Shown piece by piece: positions 29,513 to 37,739 of a stretch of DNA of 64,000 bases (positions within the stretch are counted from its first letter, which is position 1; each line of letters starts with the position of its first letter). The stretch is from Victivallis sp. Marseille-Q1083. GTDB lineage: Bacteria > Verrucomicrobiota > Lentisphaeria > Victivallales > Victivallaceae. The DNA lies in the NCBI RefSeq assembly GCF_903645315.1, contig NZ_CAHJXL010000001.1:1788001-1852000 (forward strand), written 5' to 3'. The notes under the pieces are model-generated. The model was not told the origin of the DNA. It worked only from the letters and a program-made list of their open reading frames with translations, and searched no databases. The translations under genes and the position numbers were made by a program.

Positions 29513-31210
29513 CTATTCCCGCGGCGGCTGGTCATCCCCGACAAACTGTTGCCAGCCGTTATTGGCCACCGGCGTACCGTCGTCATTATAGTTCGGATTG
29601 CGCCAGGTTTTTTCGGCCTCTGCCGCTTCCGGCGCCACCCCGGCGCCATCGCCCCCGGCAGCCGGCTGTCCCGGCATCGGCGTCGGCCGGAATGGACTGG
29701 ACGGTGCCGGCGTTGCCGTTCCGGCCGGCCGGTAATAGGGATTGGCCGGCCGGGCCGCCGGTGCGGGGACCGCCGATGACGTGTTCGGGCGATAATAAGG
29801 ATTGCCGGCCGGACGATTGGCCGGAGCCGCCGCCGGAGCGGCTGACGCGTTGGGATAATTCGGCACATTTGACGGGATCTGCGCCGCCGGCTGCGGTGCG
29901 GGGGCCGCCGGCACGGCGGAAGAGACCGGAGTGCTCGGCATCGAGGCCGCCGCGGTATAATTCGGTACATTCGCCGGGATTTGCGCCGCCGGGATTGCCG
30001 GCCGATTCGTCGGAGTCGGCGAGACCGGCGCAACAGCAGCCGGCATAGCCGCATTATAATTCGGCACATTGGCCGGAATTGGCGCCGCCGTTGCCGGACG
30101 TTCAATCGTGGGCCGGGAAGCCGGAGCCGCCGTATTGTAATTCACAAATGCCGCCGCGGAAGAAACCATTGCCGGCGTTTGCGGCGGCGTCATTTCCGGC
30201 CGGACGGATTCTCCGGCAACCGGAGTCGGCGGCGCTGACGGGGCGGCCGTATAGGCGGCTGCCGGCGTCGCCGCTCCCGTCGTTGGCGTGGCGTAAACCG
30301 GCGCTGCTTGAACCGGGGAGGCGGCATACGTCAGCGGGGAAACCGCCGGCGCCGGAGCCGCCGGCGGGACATTGGCGGGAATCTGGGCGGCGGGCACCAC
30401 GGCGGGGACCGGAGTGGCCGGACGCGGTTCCGGACGGGCGGGCGTTGCCGGCTCCGGCTCGTCTTCCGCCACTGTCAACTGCTCCAATTTGATTTGAGTC
30501 ATGAATGCTTCGACGAAGTTATCCATATAAATGGTGACTTTGCGAATCGTATTGTTCAAGATATTATAGCCGATCAACGACGGAATCGCGACGATCAAGC
30601 CGACGACGGTGGTCAGCAGCGCGCCGCTGACGCCCGGCGCCAGCGCGGAAATCACCACATGACCTTCGATTGCGACGCCGCAGAACGCGAGCATTACCCC
30701 CCAGACCGTTCCAAACAGGCCGAAAAATGGACTGGCGCTGACCGCCGTGCCCAGCAAACCGATCCGTTCCTCCAGTTTCAGTATCTGGTTGGAAACTTCA
30801 CGCTCCAGCACCGTCCGGATCGCCTCCTGCTGGGCGATGGTCAACCGGCGGATCTGCGGCGGCCGGCCGCCGGAAAACAGATCGCTTTCACCGGCGACGG
30901 ACGTCCCCTGCATGTAGAACTCCAGCAACTGGCTGACGCCGGCGGAATAGATCTGGGCGATCGGTCCCGGGTCGTTCTGGGCCTCGCGGACCAGTGAAGT
31001 CACGCTCTTTTTCTGCCGGAACAACGCGGTGAAATTCTCGGAAAGCTTTCTGGCCCGATGCAGCGACAGTCCTTTGTCCAGCATGATCGTCCAGGTCAAC
31101 ACCGACCCCAGCAACAGAAAAATGACGATGAATTTGCCGACCGCGTCACTTTGCTCGTAAGCGTAATACGCACCGCTGCTGGCAAACAGTACAGGCAACG
31201 AAAAAATCAT
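29513..31210 (-). CDS. ExbB/TolQ/MotA-family proton channel with long Pro/Ala-rich tail
   Basis: A 565-residue protein, more than twice the usual size. Residues 1-245 are a normal ExbB/TolQ: helices at about 26-44 (VGKFIVIFLLLGSVLTWTIML), 155-180 (GTAVSASPFFGLFGTVWGVML) and 195-220 (SGALLTTVVGLIVAIPSLIGYNIL). From about 260 to the end is low-complexity Pro/Ala sequence with repeated IPANVPNY, NPYYRP and AAP blocks. AAGGAGA lies about 10 nt before ATG 31210. It is the first gene of the operon with exbD and the TonB/TolA-like gene. Topology puts the tail after the third helix, that is in the cytoplasm if the usual ExbB orientation holds. Function of the tail unknown. Confidence 0.88.
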   Translation of the reverse strand: MIFSLPVLFASSGAYYAYEQSDAVGKFIVIFLLLGSVLTWTIMLDKGLSLHRARKLSENFTALFRQKKSVTSLVREAQNDPGPIAQIYSAGVSQLLEFYMQGTSVAGESDLFSGGRPPQIRRLTIAQQEAIRTVLEREVSNQILKLEERIGLLGTAVSASPFFGLFGTVWGVMLAFCGVAIEGHVVISALAPGVSGALLTTVVGLIVAIPSLIGYNILNNTIRKVTIYMDNFVEAFMTQIKLEQLTVAEDEPEPATPARPEPRPATPVPAVVPAAQIPANVPPAAPAPAVSPLTYAASPVQAAPVYATPTTGAATPAAAYTAAPSAPPTPVAGESVRPEMTPPQTPAMVSSAAAFVNYNTAAPASRPTIERPATAAPIPANVPNYNAAMPAAVAPVSPTPTNRPAIPAAQIPANVPNYTAAASMPSTPVSSAVPAAPAPQPAAQIPSNVPNYPNASAAPAAAPANRPAGNPYYRPNTSSAVPAPAARPANPYYRPAGTATPAPSSPFRPTPMPGQPAAGGDGAGVAPEAAEAEKTWRNPNYNDDGTPVANNGWQQFVGDDQPPRE

Positions 31211-31421
31211 CTCGAACGCTCTCCTTAGGAAGCAATTGGGTTTCAAAACGCCCCGTCCCGACGGCAGGCTACAATCCACCCGGCGTCATCACGGAAATTG
31301 TAAAAAAAATTACATCAAGTTCTTATCTGAAGCAGCCGGCCTTCATTCCGCCGGGTTCCATCAATCCTGCAATTCTATCCACTTATTTCTCAAAATGCTG
31401 CTTTATTAATTGCGTTAGAAG

Positions 31422-31449
31422 ATTATATTCCTTCAACTATTTTTTTCAA
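31422..31449 (-). promoter_or_regulatory. Putative promoter of the exbB-exbD-tonB-like operon
   Basis: On the minus strand: TTGAAA, 16-bp spacer, TATAAT, about 205 nt upstream of the exbB-like start codon. Nothing else gene-like lies between. Confidence 0.5.
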
Positions 31450-31480
31450 TCAAAATTCCATAAAAAAAGGAGATATTTTC

Positions 31481-32476
31481 ATGCAGGAAGTCCTGAACCT
31501 GATCGGATATGACATCGGGGGCACCAAAATCGGCATCGGCATCGGCAACAGCAATGGTGAAATTTATGCCAAGGCCCGGATCGAAAATAAGGACACCAAG
31601 CCTGAAACTGTTTTGCCGCAAATGGTTACTACGACGCTGGATCTTTTGAACAAAGCCAATCTGGCGATCAAGGATATCAAAGCGTTCGGCATTTCTTCGC
31701 CGTCACCGGCGGACATTCCCAACGGCATCATGATCGCGCCGCCCAACAACCCGTACTGGCGGGATGTCCATATCAAGGAATTTCTGCAAAACGCGCTGGG
31801 AATCGAAGGCTTTTTCGAGAACGACGCCAACTGCGGCATGCTGGCGGAGGGGTTTTTCGGAGCCGGCCGCGGCAGCCGTGACGCTGTTTATTTGACGATG
31901 TCCACCGGCATCGGCGGCGGTATCGTCGCCAACGGGCGGCTGGTGCACGGCAAGGGGTTTCTGGCCGGTGAAATCGGCCATGCCGTGTTGGATCCCGGCG
32001 GTCCGAAATGCAATTGCGGGCTGACCGGCTGTTATGAGGCGTTCTGCGGCGGCCGGGCGCTGGCCCAGCGCATGCAGCGGGAGCTGGCGGATTGGCCGGA
32101 TCATCCGATCATCCGTTTCGCCGGCGGCAAATTGGAGGACATCGACCTGGTCGCCCTGGAAAAAGCGGTGCGGATCAATGACGAATATGCGGTAAAATTG
32201 TGGGATGAAATGTGTTTGCGCAACGCTCAGGCATTCGGTATCCTGCTCAACACGCTCAATCCGGAAAAAATTATTCTCGGTACGCTGGCCTGGGCGGCCG
32301 GAGACCTTTTCATGGAACCGGTCCGGCGCTATTTGCCGCGATTCGCCTGGAAGGAGTGCATCGAAGCCTGTGAACTGGTCCCCAGCGCATTGAAACGCGA
32401 AATCGGTTCCTATGCCGGTCTGGCCGGAGCCTTGAATGCGCTTTACGAGCGCGGCCGCTATCAGTTGCCGTGGTGA
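31481..32476 (+). CDS. ROK-family sugar kinase
   Basis: A 331-residue cytoplasmic kinase of the ROK family, which phosphorylates glucose, fructose, N-acetylglucosamine, N-acetylmannosamine and the like. The ATP site is GYDIGGTKIG (9-18), the catalytic Asp is D115 in FFENDANCG, the second phosphate loop is STGIGGGIV, and the zinc-binding ROK motif gives H167, C177, C179 and C184 (GEIGH, CNCGLTGC). There is no N-terminal DNA-binding domain, so it is an enzyme and not a ROK repressor. AAAGGAGA lies 9 nt before ATG 31481. It is monocistronic. Specificity cannot be told; glucose or GlcNAc fits with the GH20 enzymes in the window. Confidence 0.92.
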   Translation: MQEVLNLIGYDIGGTKIGIGIGNSNGEIYAKARIENKDTKPETVLPQMVTTTLDLLNKANLAIKDIKAFGISSPSPADIPNGIMIAPPNNPYWRDVHIKEFLQNALGIEGFFENDANCGMLAEGFFGAGRGSRDAVYLTMSTGIGGGIVANGRLVHGKGFLAGEIGHAVLDPGGPKCNCGLTGCYEAFCGGRALAQRMQRELADWPDHPIIRFAGGKLEDIDLVALEKAVRINDEYAVKLWDEMCLRNAQAFGILLNTLNPEKIILGTLAWAAGDLFMEPVRRYLPRFAWKECIEACELVPSALKREIGSYAGLAGALNALYERGRYQLPW

Positions 32477-32520
32477 TGTGAGTTTATTTTTTCCGTCGGC
32501 CGAATTCAAAATCGGCTTGG

Positions 32521-32555
32521 ACTGCCGTTCCGTACCCCGGAGCGGCAGTATTTTG
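32521..32555 (+). terminator. Terminator after the ROK kinase gene
   Basis: ACTGCCGTTCCG pairs with CGGAGCGGCAGT (12 bp, one wobble) over a short loop, followed by ATTTTG. It starts 45 nt after the stop. The T-run is weak. Confidence 0.55.
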
Positions 32556-32627
32556 TATGTTCAAGAGGTTTTCCATGGGATGATTCCAGCCGATTCGTTG
32601 CTATGCTACTGCCGCAAACCATATGCT

Positions 32628-32650
32628 AAAGATTGCAATATGCAATCTTT
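32628..32650. terminator. Palindromic hairpin, possibly a second terminator
   Basis: AAAGATTGCA and TGCAATCTTT form a 10-bp perfect stem with a 3-nt loop. Its ends are A- and T-rich in both directions. The stretch 32477-32885 between the ROK kinase and tRNA-Leu otherwise shows no gene. Confidence 0.4.
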
Positions 32651-32885
32651 ATTGCTTGAAAAAAAATCGCTCCCGTGCCGATTTTGGATGGAGTTATCGT
32701 TGGGCAAAACTTCCCGTTTCATCCACAGCTTGTGAGCCGGAACCGCCGCCGAAGGCTCAACGCCGACCCGGCGAATCATCCGCAAGACATCGAGATTGAC
32801 CAGGCGGTTGCCGAGGTTCCCGCCTGCGGCGTCGAAGTGATTGCCGTGTTGGCGATCACTGAAAGGGACTTTTCGGGCGTAAAAA

Positions 32886-32971
32886 TGGTACCCGGAGCGG
32901 GGCTCGAACCCGCACGTCCTATCGGACAACGGATTTTAAGTCCGTTGCGTCTGCCATTCCGCCACCCGGGC
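32886..32971 (-). tRNA. tRNA-Leu(TAA)
   Basis: An 86-nt class II tRNA with encoded CCA. It starts GCCCGGGTGGCGGAATGGCAG, has anticodon loop CTTAAAA (anticodon TAA) on ACGGA/TCCGT, a variable arm TGTCCGATAGGACG, and T-loop GGTTCGAGCCCC. It stands alone. Confidence 0.97.
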
Positions 32972-33093
32972 ACCGGAATTTCTCCTAACTATAGTTGCGA
33001 AACGGTAAAAATCTATCGGCCAAGAATGAAAACTTCTCATTTTTCAAAACGCTTTCCCTGCAAATTTTTTCTTTGTCATACCCTTTTGGCCAC

Positions 33094-33254
33094 TTGAAAA
33101 AGTAAACGCACGTTTGTCAAATTAACTGGCCCCATCCTCAAAAATTTGTGCATTCAGTTAGAACTTATTCTATTTGTCAAACTGAATGCGCCCCCTTCTT
33201 TGCGACAAACTAAATGCAACCTGTCTATTTTCTGCGGTGCGTTTACTTTTTCAA
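33094..33254. mobile_element. MITE-like element with 18-bp perfect inverted ends
   Basis: TTGAAAAAGTAAACGCAC (33094-33111) recurs as its exact complement at 33237-33254. Inside, GCATTCAGTT (33150-33159) and AACTGAATGC (33180-33189) form a second inverted pair, and further GCATTTAGTTTG-like copies lie near the right end, beside TGGCCCC and TGACCCC motifs. No coding sequence is present. The multiple internal repeats recall the ends of IS21-type elements, but no transposase is seen, so a MITE or a decayed element is the best reading. No target duplication was found by eye. It lies in the 472-bp stretch between tRNA-Leu and the pseudopilin gene, directly upstream of the promoter at 33297. Confidence 0.5.
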
Positions 33255-33296
33255 TTGACCCCGGTCGAAAAAACCATCTTTTTTCTCGATTGCCTA

Positions 33297-33325
33297 TTGA
33301 CATCATCGATTTTTTTTGCTATACT
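33297..33325 (+). promoter_or_regulatory. Promoter of pseudopilin-GntR-hydrolase unit
   Basis: TTGACA, 17-bp spacer ending TTTTTTTTGC, TATACT: nearly the same as the promoter at 21718. The pseudopilin ATG lies 119 nt after the -10 box. Confidence 0.8.
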
Positions 33326-33443
33326 ATCCTTGTAACTCCTGTGATAATCATATAAGTTGATCGCAATCCGGAATGAGATATCATCGAAAATGAGCAGTCG
33401 GAACCGAGTTTTGTCAAAAACAATCAATCGGAAAGGATAGACG

Positions 33444-34109
33444 ATGAAACGGCTTCAACTTTTCACACTTATAGAATTGCTGGTAGTGATCGCAATTATA
33501 GCGATTCTTGCCTCCATGCTGCTGCCGGCGCTCAGCAAGGCCAAAGCCGCAGCGGTCCGGATTAAATGCACGTCCCAGCAGAAGCAGATCGGTCTGGGTC
33601 TGATCATCTACGGCAGTGACAACCGGGAGGATTTGCCATCCTGCAACAGTTATAATTACCGTTATGCCAAAGTCACGGCGGAAGAACGTTTCCTCGACCT
33701 GGTTTGCGGCAGAGTTTTCTATGACCGCGGCGAAACCGGCGATCACGACGACTGTAATCTGATTGAGCCGGCCCTGCTTTATTGCCCGGGCAATGGTGGC
33801 GCGATCCGGTCCGGCGGCGATTTGCCGTACAACCAGATCAGCTACATCACCTTCCACGGTTCGGCCTATGATCTTTATTCCCCGCTCAAACTGACCGACG
33901 ATCCGGGGATGCTGCTGCTGGCCGACCTGGTGGTGAAGGATGAACAACTGCTGGGCGCCAACTGGGAAAGTTACCTCAATCATGGCGGCCTGGGCAGCAA
34001 CGCACTTTATCTGGACGGTCATGTCGAATGGCACAACCGGGGTGAATTGAAGGTCGGATTCGATCCCTACGATCACTATTGGGCGATTCCGGAACGGCGG
34101 AAACGGTGA
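33444..34109 (+). CDS. Solitary type IV pseudopilin-like protein with C-terminal DGH motif
   Basis: A 221-residue protein starting MKRLQL then [20 protein letters not shown]; Leu stands at -1. The body contains [19 protein letters not shown], two further cysteines ([17 protein letters not shown]) and a candidate pilin-type beta region, ending with [28 protein letters not shown] lies upstream of ATG 33444. It is the first gene of its unit, 103 nt before the sensor regulator. The protein is expected in the membrane or outside the cell; cleavage at this atypical site is unproven. Confidence 0.87.
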   Translation: MKRLQLFTLIELLVVIAIIAILASMLLPALSKAKAAAVRIKCTSQQKQIGLGLIIYGSDNREDLPSCNSYNYRYAKVTAEERFLDLVCGRVFYDRGETGDHDDCNLIEPALLYCPGNGGAIRSGGDLPYNQISYITFHGSAYDLYSPLKLTDDPGMLLLADLVVKDEQLLGANWESYLNHGGLGSNALYLDGHVEWHNRGELKVGFDPYDHYWAIPERRKR

Positions 34110-34212
34110 TTTTTTTCGAGAGATTCGGTTCTCCGCACGTTGACGGTTCCGGCGGGGGACGATATCTTGTCGCCTTCGACAGTGCGGCAGAAACGACGAA
34201 CCGGGAACGGAG

Positions 34213-35340
34213 ATGACGATGAAAAAGAAATTAATGGCATTGACCAAAGCACAGCAGATAGAAGCGGCGATTCGGGATGGAATCGTATCGGGGCGCTGGC
34301 CGGTGGGCAGCAGGCTGCCCGGCGAGACTTCGCTGATGGAGGAGTTCGGGATCGGCCGTTCCACCTTCCGGGAAGCGATGAGCGCGCTGGCCAAGGAGGG
34401 GCTGCTGGTCAGCCGTCACGGCAAGGGAACTTTCATCACCGGGATGCCGGCGGCGCGGTCCATTGCCATCTGTACCCGGGTGAATCTCTTTTCCGCCTAT
34501 CAGGCGCATTGGGGTGTCCGGCTGCTGGAACGGATGCGGAACGTGGTCGAAACGCACGGTTACCGGGCGTTGACCGTGGTGGCCCACGGCGATACCGTGG
34601 CGGAGCAGCAGGCTTCGATCAATTTCACCGATCCGAATGTGATCAAAGACATCGACGGCGTGATTGCCCTGAACGGCACCCGTTTCATCTATGATCGTAT
34701 TCACGAGGCCGGAATCAAGCTGGTCAGCATCACCCGCCCGGTGCCGGAGGAGAGAGGATTTTCGGTCGTGCTGGATTACGCCGCTTTGACCGCCCGGGCG
34801 GCCGGAATTCTGGCTGCCCAGGGGCATGACGATTTCGCGGTGATCTACTATCGCCGGCCGAAGGAGCGCAGAACGGTCGACGAAGATTACTATGAGGAAT
34901 TCGAAGGGCTGGTGCGAAACGCAGTCAATGGCGATGAAGCGCGGCTGATCGGTTTGGACCGGGAATTCTCCTATGAGACGGTAAAAGAGGCATTTTTGCG
35001 ATGGTGGGAACGGCCGGGACGTGGGCGGGCGCTGCTGGTTTACGACGATTCGATCTGTGAAATTCTGTGCGCGCTTTTTCTGGTGCTGGGCATCCGGGTG
35101 CCGGAAGATCTGTCGGTGATTACGCAGGGCGGCAGGGAGCGGGATTTCTTTTTTCCGCTGGCCTTTACCCGGATCGGTTTCGACCCGCAGCGGACGGCGC
35201 TGGCCGCCTGGCAACTGCTGGAAGCGCAGTGGAATGCGCCGGACGAGCTGCCCGGCACCTATGTGAAAGTGGCCCCGGAACTGTTTCCGGGAAACAGCGT
35301 GGCGGGTCGGGACAGCCACGCCGGATATCGGGAGCGGTGA
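34213..35340 (+). CDS. GntR-type winged-helix regulator with LacI-like sugar-sensor domain
   Basis: A 375-residue regulator. The N-terminal winged helix is classic GntR (AAIRDGIVSGRWPVGSRLPGETSLMEEFGIGRSTFREAMSALAKEGLLVSRHGKGTFI). The C-terminal 280 residues look like a LacI-type sugar sensor (ALLVYDDSICEILCALFLVLGIRVPEDLSVIT). CGGAGATGACG precedes the ATG pair at 34213/34219. Its stop codon overlaps the start of the next gene by one base (TGATG), so regulator and hydrolases are translated together. It is related in plan to the regulator at 21783, with a different sensor sequence. Confidence 0.88.
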   Translation: MTMKKKLMALTKAQQIEAAIRDGIVSGRWPVGSRLPGETSLMEEFGIGRSTFREAMSALAKEGLLVSRHGKGTFITGMPAARSIAICTRVNLFSAYQAHWGVRLLERMRNVVETHGYRALTVVAHGDTVAEQQASINFTDPNVIKDIDGVIALNGTRFIYDRIHEAGIKLVSITRPVPEERGFSVVLDYAALTARAAGILAAQGHDDFAVIYYRRPKERRTVDEDYYEEFEGLVRNAVNGDEARLIGLDREFSYETVKEAFLRWWERPGRGRALLVYDDSICEILCALFLVLGIRVPEDLSVITQGGRERDFFFPLAFTRIGFDPQRTALAAWQLLEAQWNAPDELPGTYVKVAPELFPGNSVAGRDSHAGYRER

Positions 35341-37727
35341 TGATTTTCAGAATTCTTCTCTTCGGCTGGCTTTGTCTGGCGGCCTCCGGCGCGGTTGCCG
35401 CGACGTTGACCAATGAACGAATCAAGGTCACCGTTTCCGATCTGGATGGGTCGGTCATCGGCCTGGAAGCGTCGGACGGCGGCAAAATTTTCCGCCGGAT
35501 CGGCGAACGCCGCCGCCTGGAAACCGCCGACAGGGAAAAAAACTGGGACGAGTCGCTGGATGAAGTGCTCTCGTCCGAGGCGCCGGAAGCTGGCGTGCTG
35601 CGCCTGGAATGCCGCAACCCGGCGGCGGCGGAGATCGACCGGATTGTCAAAATTTACACGTTGCGCCCCGGCGATGACTTTGTGAGCCGGGAAATTCGGA
35701 TCATGCCGTGCGGGCAGGCCTTTATCGAGATCCGTACCGAAGCCGTGCTCGATTCCGCATTCCGCCGCAACGGTTTTTATACCGCTCCTTTTCCGGTTTG
35801 CGCCGCGCCGTTGCCGGCCGGAGAGGTTGCCGACCCCCGGCCGCTTTTCAGCACGGTTTATCTGTTGCTTTCGGCGGCGGCGGCGGAGATGTACAATCCG
35901 GCGCGCAACCAGACCGCGGCAACCTGGCTGATCGAGCGGAACGGCCGTTATTGTTATTGGGGGTTTTTCATTCCGGATGAAAAGGAGGTCGCGCGGCAGA
36001 CAATTCTGGCGACGCCGGAAGGCTGGGAACATCTGACCAACCGCGATGCGCTCAGGCCGGGCAGGGAAAATCGCTGGACGGTGCGCTACTCGCTGCTGGA
36101 AGGCGATTCTTCGCTGCTGCCGCGCCGGATGCTGGAATCGGAGCCGCGCCGAATGATGACCGATGTTTCCGGCGTGCCGGACTGGCTGACCCGGGTCAAG
36201 CTGATGATGTTTCTGGTTCAGGCCGACCATCGGTTTTCGCCGGAAACGGTGGCGATCTGGAAACGGATTGCCGAATTGCCGGGGCCGCCGGGATTCCTGA
36301 TGCCGATGTTCGATCTGTGGGGTCATCAGGGAGGCGATTGTCCGACCGGTACCGAAGAGGCGAAACGGGCCATCGAAATGGCGGCGCTGACCAAACGGGA
36401 AATTCCACAGGCCAGAGTCGGCACTTACACCATCCTGTTGGCCGATCAGGCCAGCGAATTGATGCGGCGGCTGCCGGAGATTGCCGTGAAAGACCGTCAG
36501 GGCGGCTATCCGATGGCGGATTTTCCCGGCCGCCGGATGATTCAACTGCACAACCCCCGGGCGGTCGATTATTTTGTGGACAACTGGAGTCGGCTGATGG
36601 AGGAGACCGGCTGCGACTTCTGGTATCTGGACGGCGGCGAGGGAAACGCTTTCGAGTGCATGGATTATGGCGCGATGGAGGTTTCCGGCTACGGCGAGCG
36701 CCATGATTTTCTGCGGCGGCTGAAAACGCGAATCCGCAATTCCGGCCGGGAACGGGCCGTTTTTTTCAATTCACCGGCGCCGTTGCTGGCGGATGCCTGT
36801 TTCCAGGAGCTTGGGGTAGGACAGTGGACCAACGAGGAGTGGTGGACGACGCACACCGGTTCAAACTGGTGTACTTTGAGCGATGCGCTGTATTATGCCA
36901 AGCTGGCGACGCGCTACCGGCCCGGTACTTGGTGCAGTCATCTGTATCCTTATGTGCCGCAACGTTATTTTTCGATGATGCTGGCCCTGGCCTTGAAACC
37001 GAACAATTGTCCGATTACGGAGGAGGATTTCGCCGTCTACCGGGATGTATGGCTGCCTTTCGTCAATGCCGCCTTTGAAATCCGGGCGTTCCAGATCGCC
37101 GACCGGGAGGTATCGCCGAACTGGCGGCGGGAAAAGACTGATTGGGATCTGTTTGCGCTGGAGTCCGGCAGTCAATTGATGGTGAGCGCCGTCAACCACG
37201 GCCAACACGAGGCGATCGTGGAGGCGAAACTAGAAACGCTGCCGCCGCAGTGGTTGAATCGGCCGCTGTATGTCCGGTTTCACCGGATGAATCCGCCCGG
37301 CGGCAGCGAACCGGGGAAAACGGCGGTGGTCGCCGGTGGCCCGGAGGTCCGGACGGGCGAAAATCCGCTCGTTCTGCCTTTTCGGCTGCCGCCGGAAACG
37401 GCCGGCGCCTGGATTTTGACCGATTTTCCGGTCTGGATCCGGCGTCTGGGCGAATATCCGCTGCAATACCGGCTGAACCGGGCGCTGGAGGTGTCGGTCG
37501 TGCCGCAAAAACTGGACGCCGGGAAAGAATTGTGTTTTTCGGTCGATTCCCCGGATAAGGTGGAATTGGAAGCGCTGATTCCGGACGCCGCCGAAACGGT
37601 CGTGCGCCTTGACGGCGTGCCGGCGGAGTATTCAGTCGAGACGGGAGCGGCCGGGCGGTTGGCGGTCTTTTCCTGTCCGGCGGGTGTTCACCGGATTGAA
37701 GTGCGGTCCGAGCCGGGGGACCGATGA
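35340..37727 (+). CDS. Secreted glycosidase-like protein (GH36/melibiase-like barrel suspected)
   Basis: A 795-residue exported protein; signal peptide MIFRILLFGWLCLAASGAVA. The N-terminal 260 residues form a beta-sandwich (LTNERIKVTVSDLDGSVIGLEA), then a TIM barrel: GFLMPMFDLWGHQGGDC, CDFWYLDGGEGNAFECMDYG with a candidate catalytic Asp, and GVGQWTNEEWWTTHTG with candidate Glu residues. A C-terminal beta domain follows. The layout recalls clan GH-D enzymes, but no family is certain. The start is the ATG at 35340 overlapping the upstream stop; a longer in-frame start inside the regulator gene has no support. It is part of a four-gene run with the regulator, GH42 and a helical-barrel protein. 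Confidence 0.6.
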   Translation: MIFRILLFGWLCLAASGAVAATLTNERIKVTVSDLDGSVIGLEASDGGKIFRRIGERRRLETADREKNWDESLDEVLSSEAPEAGVLRLECRNPAAAEIDRIVKIYTLRPGDDFVSREIRIMPCGQAFIEIRTEAVLDSAFRRNGFYTAPFPVCAAPLPAGEVADPRPLFSTVYLLLSAAAAEMYNPARNQTAATWLIERNGRYCYWGFFIPDEKEVARQTILATPEGWEHLTNRDALRPGRENRWTVRYSLLEGDSSLLPRRMLESEPRRMMTDVSGVPDWLTRVKLMMFLVQADHRFSPETVAIWKRIAELPGPPGFLMPMFDLWGHQGGDCPTGTEEAKRAIEMAALTKREIPQARVGTYTILLADQASELMRRLPEIAVKDRQGGYPMADFPGRRMIQLHNPRAVDYFVDNWSRLMEETGCDFWYLDGGEGNAFECMDYGAMEVSGYGERHDFLRRLKTRIRNSGRERAVFFNSPAPLLADACFQELGVGQWTNEEWWTTHTGSNWCTLSDALYYAKLATRYRPGTWCSHLYPYVPQRYFSMMLALALKPNNCPITEEDFAVYRDVWLPFVNAAFEIRAFQIADREVSPNWRREKTDWDLFALESGSQLMVSAVNHGQHEAIVEAKLETLPPQWLNRPLYVRFHRMNPPGGSEPGKTAVVAGGPEVRTGENPLVLPFRLPPETAGAWILTDFPVWIRRLGEYPLQYRLNRALEVSVVPQKLDAGKELCFSVDSPDKVELEALIPDAAETVVRLDGVPAEYSVETGAAGRLAVFSCPAGVHRIEVRSEPGDR

Positions 37728-37739
37728 TCGGTAAAAAGA

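Noticed and set aside
32675-33097. Open frame across tRNA-Leu
   Set aside because: It reads through the antisense strand of a clear tRNA and has no ribosome site.
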